Both the position numbers and the translations under genes were made by a program. Under the pieces are notes generated by a model. It saw only the letters and a list, made by a program, of their open reading frames with translations. It was not told the origin of the DNA and did not search any database. 5,236 bases of DNA, taken from assembly GCA_020026435.1 (NCBI GenBank), contig JAHHQK010000069.1, forward strand, positions 1 to 5,236, given 5' to 3'. The stretch's first letter is position 1. Every line of letters begins with the position of its first letter. This document shows positions 1 to 4,527 of this stretch, in pieces. This DNA is from Alistipes sp. GTDB taxonomy: Bacteria > Bacteroidota > Bacteroidia > Bacteroidales > Rikenellaceae.

Positions 1-1392
1 CCCCTGTTCCAAGAGCGGAGTCACTGCCGATACCCATGCCGATTCCGCGCTGATCTTCGTTTCGGGGGCGGCATTCGGGGCGAGGGATGCCGTCTCATGC
101 CGTCCGAGGCGGGAGTAGCTCCGGAAAAGGGTCAGGGCCCCCGCCTCGTCCATCAGGTCTATGGCCTTGTCGGGAAACCGGCGGTCGGTGATGTAACGTT
201 CGGCAAGGGTGATGCAGGCGCGGAGTGCCTCCTCGGTGTAGTGTACGCGGTGGTGGGCGGCGTAGTGGGGCGCGAGTGAAGAGAGGATCCTCAGTGTCTG
301 CTCCGGGGTCGGGGCGTGGATTGCCACACGCTGGAAACGGCGTTCGAGGGCGGCATCCTGCTCGATCGAGGAGTGGTATTCGGCATAGGTCGTGGCTCCG
401 ATGACCTGCATCCGTCCGCGGGCCAGGGCGGGTTTGAGGATGTTGGCCATGTCGAGACTGCCCGGTGCGGATCCCGAGCCGACCAAAGTGTGGATCTCGT
501 CGAAGAAGAGGATCGTGTCCTGCTGTTGTTCGGCGTGGGCGATGAGCTGTTGCATCCGCTCCTCGAAGTCCCCGCGGAACTTCGTACCTGCCACTAGGGC
601 GTTGGGGTCGATGGCCACGATCCGCTTGTCGGCCAGCGACGGGGGCACGCTGCCCTCCACCATGCGGAGGGCCAGCCCCTCGATCACGGCACTCTTGCCC
701 ACACCCGCCTCGCCGATGAGGATCGGGTTGTTCTTCTTGCGGCGCGCCAGGATCTGGATGATGCGTTCGATCTCCTCCTCGCGGCCGATGACGGGGTCGA
801 TCTTCCCGAGTGAGGCCTCTTTCCTCAGGTCGCGGCCGTAGCGGTCCGGGATCTGCTCCTCGGTTGTCTCCTCGGTCTGCTCCTCGGCGGGAACGGGGCG
901 CAGGGGGCGGAACTTGGGGGCGGTGTCGTCGCGGTGGTCCGGGGGGCTTTCGTTGCCGAACATGAAGCGGCGCATCTCCTCCTCGATGATCGAGGGGGTG
1001 ATGCCGTAGGAGGAGAAGATCCCCGGTGCGGCGCTCTGCTCGTTGAGGAGCAGGCGGTGGAGGGCATGGGCCGTCGAGACACTGCGCGAAGAGGTGGTGT
1101 GGGACTTCAGCCCGAGGAGGAAGTCCTCGAAAAAGAGCTCGGGCGAGGTGGCCGTGTCGTGTGCGGGGTGTTTGAGCCGTTCGGCCGTCTCGCGTTCGAG
1201 GCGGGTCGAGATCATGTCCACCTCCCAGTATTTGATGCGGGAACTGAGTATCTGATAGGCCAGCGTGGACTCGTCGCGGAGCAGCTCCAGCATCAGGAAA
1301 TCGCCGTAGGAATGGGCGGCTCCCGCTTTGGCCGAGGCAAAGGTGGCGCGGGCGATGATATCTTCGAGTGATTTTGAAATCTTCGGTTCCAT
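1..1392 (-). CDS. Clp AAA+ ATPase, ClpA/ClpC type (N-terminal 464 residues, cut by left edge)
   Basis: Regulatory ATPase that would unfold substrates and thread them into the ClpP peptidase in the cytoplasm. The reading frame is open from ATG at 1392 to base 1, so the second ATPase module is outside the window. Residues 1-145 form a Clp N-terminal double repeat (SLEDIIARATFASA near 8-21; VSTAHALHRLLLNEQ near 105-119). Residues 165-185 are an acidic, Thr/Glu-rich linker. The first AAA+ module follows: KIDPVIGRE near 197-205, Walker A GEAGVGKS at 227-234 (K233), Walker B ILFFDEIH at 293-300 (D297, E298), sensor-1 GATT at 332-335, arginine pair R351/R352, and FPDKAIDLMDEAGA near 406-419. After this the protein goes straight into a short linker without the long coiled-coil M domain of ClpB or the shorter one of ClpC, so ClpA is the closest type. 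The C-terminal ClpP-binding loop is not visible, so partnership with ClpP is inferred. No clear Shine-Dalgarno precedes the ATG, as is usual in Bacteroidetes. Confidence 0.93.
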   Translation of the reverse strand, partial: MEPKISKSLEDIIARATFASAKAGAAHSYGDFLMLELLRDESTLAYQILSSRIKYWEVDMISTRLERETAERLKHPAHDTATSPELFFEDFLLGLKSHTTSSRSVSTAHALHRLLLNEQSAAPGIFSSYGITPSIIEEEMRRFMFGNESPPDHRDDTAPKFRPLRPVPAEEQTEETTEEQIPDRYGRDLRKEASLGKIDPVIGREEEIERIIQILARRKKNNPILIGEAGVGKSAVIEGLALRMVEGSVPPSLADKRIVAIDPNALVAGTKFRGDFEERMQQLIAHAEQQQDTILFFDEIHTLVGSGSAPGSLDMANILKPALARGRMQVIGATTYAEYHSSIEQDAALERRFQRVAIHAPTPEQTLRILSSLAPHYAAHHRVHYTEEALRACITLAERYITDRRFPDKAIDLMDEAGALTLFRSYSRLGRHETASLAPNAAPETKISAESAWVSAVTPLLEQG

Positions 1393-1455
1393 AATTGTGC
1401 GTTTTTGTCGTTTTTGCGAAAAGAACGCATCGACAAGGGGGCGTATTATAGGACG

Positions 1456-1501
1456 AAAACATCCGCCTTGCGGTCCTTTTCGGATACCGCGGGGCGGATG
1501 T
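1456..1501 (-). terminator. Probable intrinsic terminator, minus strand, before the Clp gene
   Basis: Arms ACATCCGCC (1459-1467) and GGCGGATGT (1493-1501) pair over 9 bp. Inside them, after a 2-by-2 internal mismatch, GCGGT (1470-1474) pairs with ACCGC (1486-1490), and CC/GG can close further. Reading the minus strand, the hairpin ends in a short T run from the complement of AAAA at 1456-1459; the plus-strand exit is G-rich. This orientation fits a stop for transcripts coming from rarA and the phosphoesterase gene, which end about 320 bases earlier. The T run is short, so it might instead be a leader structure of the Clp transcript. Confidence 0.5.
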
Positions 1502-1511
1502 GTGTGGGTTA

Positions 1512-1535
1512 TATTCCTGGAATACAGAATTGTAT
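1512..1535. repeat. Two overlapping small palindromes in an AT-rich island
   Basis: TATTCC-T-GGAATA is an odd-length perfect palindrome at 1512-1524. It overlaps ATACA-GAAT-TGTAT at 1522-1535. The island is AT-rich in GC-rich surroundings and lies about 120 bases upstream of the Clp start. That could suit a protein-binding site, but no known operator consensus is recognised. Confidence 0.35.
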
Positions 1536-1572
1536 GCAGGTGTTGGGCGTGCGGGCGAATCCTCCTTTGGGG

Positions 1573-1611
1573 CGGGGATTTAAAACCGAATCTGTGATTT
1601 TTCGGTCCCCG
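1573..1611. repeat. Interrupted inverted repeat (hairpin candidate)
   Basis: CGGGG (1573-1577) pairs with CCCCG (1607-1611), and ACCGAA (1585-1590) pairs with TTCGGT (1601-1606) around a 10-base loop. A one-sided 7-base bulge (ATTTAAA, 1578-1584) separates the two stems. No T run follows on either strand, so this is not a standard intrinsic terminator. It may be a structured RNA element or chance pairing. Confidence 0.35.
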
Positions 1612-1635
1612 TGTACTATGGTCCGTAGGGGCAAT

Positions 1636-1662
1636 AGGCTTCATTTCCAGCGTGTGAAGCCT
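1636..1662. repeat. Perfect 8-bp inverted repeat with 11-base loop
   Basis: AGGCTTCA (1636-1643) and TGAAGCCT (1655-1662) are perfect inverse complements around an 11-base loop. There is no T run on either side. On the minus strand the TGA at 1641-1643, which closes the small frame at 1641-1790, falls inside the distal arm. Confidence 0.4.
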
Positions 1663-1804
1663 TCATCCGTGCAGCCGGATCCGGGCGGGATGTACGCTTT
1701 GGGACGGGCGGTTGTGCGCTTGGGTTCGGGTGAGAACTGCTTGGGACTGAACGCCTCCCCCGGGAAGGAAAGGCTGGGAAGATCCCGCACCAAGCGGAGC
1801 GTAA

Positions 1805-1843
1805 GCCCCGTCTTCGGAGGTCGCCTACATCTTCGGACGGGGC
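1805..1843 (-). repeat. GC-rich inverted repeat spanning the phosphoesterase stop codon
   Basis: GCCCCGTC (1805-1812) and GACGGGGC (1836-1843) are perfect 8-bp inverse complements. The 23-base loop contains the TAG stop of the metallophosphoesterase gene (1825-1827). TCTTCGGA also occurs as a direct repeat at 1811-1818 and 1830-1837. No T tract follows on the minus strand, so it is at best a weak or factor-assisted terminator, or a structure protecting the 3' end. Confidence 0.4.
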
Positions 1844-2325
1844 CATTCGCCGACCTCCAGATCGCGCATCGTCCCCCGATCGAAGACCAGACGGATGGCC
1901 GTGCGCACGGCGTGGAAGCCGAAGCATCCGGCAGCTCCGGGATTGATGTGGAGCAGGTCATGGACCGGGTCGTTGATGACCTTGAGGATGTGGGAGTGCC
2001 CCGCGATGAAGAGCTGCGGGTGCAGTTCGCGGATCTGTTTCAGGGCCCGCGGGTCGTAGCGGCGGGGATAGCCTCCGATGTGGGTCATCAGCACCTTCAC
2101 GCCCTCGCACTCGAAGCACTGGAACTCGGGGAAAACCCTCCGCATGACGCCACCGTCGCAGTTGCCGCAGACGGCCTTGAGGGGTTTGAAGGCGGCGATC
2201 TGATCGGCCGTTTCCATCGACCCGATGTCGCCGGCGTGCCAGATCTCGTCGACATCTTTGAGGAACGTGCGCAACGTGTCGTCGAATGTGGAGTGGGTGT
2301 CGGATATGATTCCTATGCGTTTCAT
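1825..2325 (-). CDS. YfcE/MJ0936-family metallophosphoesterase
   Basis: A 166-residue single-domain calcineurin-like phosphoesterase, the usual size for the family; characterised relatives are metal-dependent phosphodiesterases of unknown natural substrate. All family motifs are visible in order: SDTH at 8-11 (D9, H11), HAGD at 30-33 (D33), GNCD at 54-57 (N55), TH at 81-82 (H82), GHSH at 109-112 (H110, H112) and NPG at 128-130. It therefore has a complete two-metal site and should be active. There is no signal peptide or membrane segment, so it is cytoplasmic. The ATG at 2325 places SDTH at the expected N-terminal position. The gene starts 6 bases after the rarA stop on the same strand, so the two are almost certainly co-transcribed. 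A physiological link with RarA is only suggested by this position. Confidence 0.93.
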   Translation of the reverse strand: MKRIGIISDTHSTFDDTLRTFLKDVDEIWHAGDIGSMETADQIAAFKPLKAVCGNCDGGVMRRVFPEFQCFECEGVKVLMTHIGGYPRRYDPRALKQIRELHPQLFIAGHSHILKVINDPVHDLLHINPGAAGCFGFHAVRTAIRLVFDRGTMRDLEVGEWPRPKM

Positions 2326-2331
2326 CTTGGT

Positions 2332-3609
2332 CTATTTGTATTTGTCGCCCCAGAGCCGTTCGAGTCGGTCGGCAATCTTGGCTTCGGCACCGTTCTGACG
2401 GTCGGGTTCGTAGAACTTGTGGCCCGACAGTGTCTCGGGCATGAACTCCTGATAGGCGAAGTGATCCTCGTAGTCGTGGGAGTATTTGTAACCCTTGCCA
2501 TATCCGGCCTGCTCCATCAGGCGGGTCGGGGCATTGCGGATGTTCAGGGGCACGGGGCGGTTCTGCGTGTCGTGCTGCACGAAGGCCAGGGCCTCGTTGA
2601 TGGCGCGGTAGGCCGAGTTGCTTTTGGCGCTGGCAGCCAGGTAGATGGTCGCTTCGGCCAGGGTGATGCGGGCTTCGGGCATTCCGATCTTGTGGACCGT
2701 GTCGAAGCAGGCATTGGCCAGCAGCAGGGCGTTGGGGTTGGCCAGTCCGATGTCCTCCGAGGCGAGGATCACCAGTCGGCGGGCGATGAAGCGCGGCTCC
2801 TCGCCTCCGGCCAGCATACGCGCCAGGTAGTAGATGGCGGCGTTGGGGTCGCTGCCCCGCACGGACTTGATGAAGGCCGAGATGACGTCGTAGTGTTGTT
2901 CGCCGTTCTTGTCGTAGAGGGCTATGTTCTCCTGGAGGCAGTCGGTGACGTATTGGTCGGTGATTATGACCTTGCCTTCGGTGGCGCCGATGATGATGTC
3001 CAGGATGTTGAGCAGTTTCCGCGCATCGCCGCCCGAAAGACGGAACAGGGCCGCCGTCTCGCGCACCTCGATCTGACGGCGGAGCAGCTCGCTGTCGGTC
3101 GAGAGGGCCCGGTCGAGCAGCGTCTGGAGATCCTTGTCCTCCATGGGTTTGAGGATGTAGACCTGGCAGCGGCTCAGCAAGGGGGAGATCACCTCGAAGG
3201 AGGGGTTTTCGGTGGTGGCGCCGATGAGCGTGAAGACGCCCTGCTCGACGGCTCCCAGGAGCGAATCCTGCTGGGACTTGTTGAAGCGGTGGATCTCGTC
3301 GATGAACAGGAACGGGGGCTTGGCATCGAAGAAACGCTGACGCTTGGCACTCTCGATCACCTCGCGGACGTCCTTCACGCCCGACGTCACGGCCGAGAGC
3401 GTGAAGAACGGACGGTCGAGTTGGGTGGCGACGATCTTGGCGAGGGTTGTCTTGCCCACACCCGGCGGCCCCCACAGGATGAAGGAGGGTACGTTGCCCG
3501 TTTCAAAGAATTTGCGGAAGACTCCGTTCTGACCGACCAGATGTTCCTGGCCTATGTATTCGTCTATGGTTTTGGGCCGGAGTCGTTCGGCCAGCGGAAT
3601 ATTTGCCAT
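2332..3609 (-). CDS. rarA: Replication-associated recombination protein A, AAA+ ATPase (RarA/MgsA)
   Basis: RarA (MgsA; eukaryotic counterpart WRNIP1/Mgs1) is a tetrameric AAA+ ATPase related to clamp-loader subunits that acts at stalled replication forks and at single-strand/double-strand junctions. The protein from ATG 3609 is 425 residues, a normal length. It opens with PLAERLRPKTIDEYIGQ, a family hallmark. Visible motifs are Walker A GPPGVGKT (47-54), Walker B LFIDEIH (101-107), sensor-1 GATTEN (130-135), the SRC arginine finger (R147) and sensor-2 GGDARKLLN (193-201, R197). The C-terminal half (about 235-425) carries the tetramerisation region, with HYDVISAFIKSVRGSDPNAA and ILASEDIGLANP intact. 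The frame stays open 51 codons further upstream, but that part crosses the AT-rich promoter region and is not family-like, so the start at 3609 was chosen. It heads the operon with the phosphoesterase gene. Confidence 0.97.
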   Translation of the reverse strand: MANIPLAERLRPKTIDEYIGQEHLVGQNGVFRKFFETGNVPSFILWGPPGVGKTTLAKIVATQLDRPFFTLSAVTSGVKDVREVIESAKRQRFFDAKPPFLFIDEIHRFNKSQQDSLLGAVEQGVFTLIGATTENPSFEVISPLLSRCQVYILKPMEDKDLQTLLDRALSTDSELLRRQIEVRETAALFRLSGGDARKLLNILDIIIGATEGKVIITDQYVTDCLQENIALYDKNGEQHYDVISAFIKSVRGSDPNAAIYYLARMLAGGEEPRFIARRLVILASEDIGLANPNALLLANACFDTVHKIGMPEARITLAEATIYLAASAKSNSAYRAINEALAFVQHDTQNRPVPLNIRNAPTRLMEQAGYGKGYKYSHDYEDHFAYQEFMPETLSGHKFYEPDRQNGAEAKIADRLERLWGDKYK

Positions 3610-3640
3610 CTTTCTTTTTTTGTTGGAAAAACTTCGATTA

Positions 3641-3648
3641 CAAAGATA
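3641..3648 (-). promoter_or_regulatory. Candidate rarA promoter, -7 box TATCTTTG
   Basis: On the minus strand TATCTTTG matches the Bacteroidetes -7 consensus TAnnTTTG exactly, 31 bases upstream of the rarA ATG. That gives a predicted leader of about 25 bases, which is A-rich just before the start (AAAAAAAGAAAG). No good TTTG-type -33 element lies at the usual distance, so the call rests on the -7 match and position. Confidence 0.5.
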
Positions 3649-3666
3649 CGCAATAATGGATAATTC

Positions 3667-3688
3667 TTTATATTTGTACAAATGTAAA
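3667..3688. repeat. Near-perfect 22-bp palindrome in the divergent promoter region
   Basis: The central 12 bases ATTTGTACAAAT (3672-3683) form a perfect palindrome, extended by TTTA and TAAA on the two flanks with a single mismatched pair (T3671/G3684). It lies midway between the divergent rarA and CD225 starts. It contains a -7-like box on each strand: TATATTTG on plus (3669-3676) and TACATTTG on minus (3679-3686). It could be a dimeric regulator site, a two-way core promoter, or both. Confidence 0.5.
3669..3676 (+). promoter_or_regulatory. Candidate promoter for the CD225-DUF2752 operon, -7 box TATATTTG
   Basis: TATATTTG fits the Bacteroidetes TAnnTTTG consensus and predicts a transcript start near 3683, about 39 bases before the CD225 ATG. 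No TTTG is seen at the -33 position. The box is embedded in the 22-bp palindrome, so binding of a regulator there would block it. Confidence 0.42.
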
Positions 3689-3721
3689 AATAAAACTACT
3701 TGTTTAAATAATTTTAGTCCC

Positions 3722-4015
3722 ATGGAAGAAATCAATCGGAACAATGCTTGCTGCTTTGGCAATAAAGGTCAGGCCATCAAGCCGAACAACAATTTGGTCG
3801 GTGCAATACTCACGACTATTTTCTGCTGTCTGCCTTTGGGTGTTGTGGCCATCGTCTATGCCTCGCAGGTGGATTCGCAGTGGTATGCGGGCAATACGCA
3901 GGCTGCTTGCGAACTGGCCCGGAAATCCAGAAAGTGGATGTGGATCAGTGTTGTCGTCTCGTTGATCATCTGGATCCTCTATTTGTTGTTCTGGGTGGCC
4001 CTCTTGTTGGCCTGA
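3722..4015 (+). CDS. CD225/dispanin family small membrane protein
   Basis: A 97-residue protein of the CD225 (dispanin) superfamily, which includes vertebrate IFITM proteins. Bacterial members have no established function. After a polar N-terminus comes the hallmark KPNNNLVGAILTTIFCCLP (20-38), a membrane segment or re-entrant helix (about 24-47), then GVVAIVYASQVDSQWYAGN (40-58), a basic loop with ARKSRKW (66-72) and a second membrane helix (about 73-96). The Cys pair C35-C36 falls where IFITM proteins carry their paired cysteines relative to the following GxxAxxY pattern. N-terminal C10-C11 is extra. No signal peptide is needed; the product should sit in the inner membrane. The ATG at 3722 was chosen because upstream in-frame codons run through the promoter and into antisense of rarA. 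No Shine-Dalgarno is visible. It is followed after 3 bases by the DUF2752 gene, so the two are probably translationally coupled. Confidence 0.92.
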   Translation: MEEINRNNACCFGNKGQAIKPNNNLVGAILTTIFCCLPLGVVAIVYASQVDSQWYAGNTQAACELARKSRKWMWISVVVSLIIWILYLLFWVALLLA

Positions 4016-4018
4016 TCG

Positions 4019-4399
4019 ATGAGCGGTTTTCTCCGAAAAAGAAAATACCTGTCGATCCTCCTCGCCGTGGCGGGGGGGATCGTTCTCGTATATTGTTTCC
4101 TGGATCCCATGCAGGAGTGGGTGCCCAAATGTCCGTTTAAGCTGCTGACCGGATGGGACTGCCCCGCATGCGGAAACCAGCGGGCCCTCTATGCTCTGCT
4201 GCATGGCGATTGGGCCGGAGCATGGAGTTACAATCCCTATGTGTGGATCGCCCTGCCGTATTTCGGATTGGTGGTTTATACAACCTATGAACATTCGCCG
4301 CGTGCCGAGAGATGGCGGCGGATCGTGCAGCATCCGATGGCGGTGATGGCCTTTTTCATGCTGACGGTGTTGTGGTGGCTGTTGAGGAACATTTTATAG
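4019..4399 (+). CDS. DUF2752 family membrane protein
   Basis: A 126-residue integral membrane protein of the DUF2752 family, whose function is unknown. It shows the family signature in full: KCPFKLLTGWDCPACGNQRA (37-56), with C38, C48 and C51, followed by LLHGDWAGAWSYNPY (60-74). The CPxCG spacing suggests a metal-binding or redox-active cysteine cluster, but this is inference. Three hydrophobic segments are evident, about 11-28, 74-91 and 107-124, with a basic N-terminus (RKRK, 6-9) favouring a cytoplasmic start. The ATG at 4019 lies 3 bases after the TGA of the CD225 gene, so the pair forms a tight operon; similar pairings are, to my knowledge, common in Bacteroidetes. It is the last gene before a convergent minus-strand gene. 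Confidence 0.92.
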   Translation: MSGFLRKRKYLSILLAVAGGIVLVYCFLDPMQEWVPKCPFKLLTGWDCPACGNQRALYALLHGDWAGAWSYNPYVWIALPYFGLVVYTTYEHSPRAERWRRIVQHPMAVMAFFMLTVLWWLLRNIL

Positions 4400-4446
4400 G
4401 CCGAAGAGCAAAAGTCGTTGCTTGGGTGTCTCTCCCAGTCAGCGGC

Positions 4447-4469
4447 TCCGGGGCGGTCGGCCCCTTGGA
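4447..4469 (+). repeat. Short GC-rich hairpin after the DUF2752 gene
   Basis: GGGGC (4450-4454) pairs with GCCCC (4460-4464) around the loop GGTCG. TCC (4447-4449) can pair with GGA (4467-4469) across a TT bulge. It lies about 50 bases after the DUF2752 stop and could help end that operon, but no T run follows, so it is only a weak terminator candidate. Confidence 0.3.
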
Positions 4470-4481
4470 CCCGGCGTAAAC

Positions 4482-4518
4482 AAAAATTCCACGGGTAGAA
4501 GCATGCTACCCATGGAAT
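4482..4518 (-). terminator. Intrinsic terminator of the retropepsin-PDZ gene, minus strand
   Basis: Thirteen-base arms at 4486-4498 and 4506-4518 flank a 7-base loop, and the minus-strand hairpin is followed by TTTTTG (complement of 4481-4486). It begins 9 bases after the TGA of the minus-strand gene. On the minus-strand RNA all 13 positions pair, one of them as U-G; on the plus strand that same position is a C-A mismatch and no T run follows. The signal is therefore strongly minus-directed. Confidence 0.85.
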
Positions 4519-4527
4519 ATATTGCTG

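Larger units (their letters stand above)
1393..1824. other. Intergenic region rich in inverted repeats, no convincing gene
   Basis: About 430 bases separate the stop of the metallophosphoesterase gene from the start of the Clp gene, both on the minus strand. I found no tRNA-like or rRNA-like sequence. The region holds at least four inverted repeats (listed separately) and must contain the Clp promoter. No Bacteroidetes TAnnTTTG box is obvious on the minus strand. A TATAAT hexamer on the minus strand at 1445-1450 is a weak alternative without a matching upstream element. The Clp leader just before the ATG can fold through TGCGTT (1398-1403) and AACGCA (1424-1429). A minus-strand frame at 1641-1790 has coding-like composition and is discussed as a finding, not called as a gene. 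Confidence 0.7.

Noticed and set aside
1445..1450. TATAAT on the minus strand as the Clp promoter
   Set aside because: It fits the E. coli consensus, not the Bacteroidetes -7 box, has no matching upstream element, and sits directly after the terminator-like hairpin; it is mentioned only as a weak possibility.
95..1462. A 455-codon open frame on the minus strand overlapping the Clp gene
   Set aside because: It is an alternative frame of the Clp coding sequence with an Arg/Pro-rich product; the correct frame carries every AAA+ motif and stays open to the window edge.
1393..1560. A CIRCE-type heat-shock operator upstream of the Clp gene
   Set aside because: No TTAGCACTC-N9-GAGTGCTAA-like repeat is present; the palindromes seen do not match it.
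1958..3475. A 505-codon minus-strand frame within rarA and the phosphoesterase gene
   Set aside because: It is a shadow frame of two clearly identified genes, with an Arg/Pro/His-rich product and no domain.
1405..3663. A 752-codon open frame on the plus strand
   Set aside because: It runs antisense to the phosphoesterase and rarA genes, both of which have complete family motifs on the minus strand. The product is low-complexity and resembles no known family; its length is a by-product of GC-rich codon use.
3554..3721. A 56-residue N-terminal extension of the CD225 protein
   Set aside because: It would be antisense to the start of rarA and run through the promoter palindrome; the ATG at 3722 gives a normal family length.
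3610..3762. A 51-residue N-terminal extension of RarA from an upstream in-frame ATG
   Set aside because: The extension crosses the AT-rich promoter region and the start of the divergent gene, is not family-like, and RarA proteins normally begin near the MANIPLAERLRP segment.
3704..4333. A 209-codon minus-strand frame opposite the CD225 and DUF2752 genes
   Set aside because: It is antisense to two recognised membrane-protein genes, with a polar product of no recognisable family.
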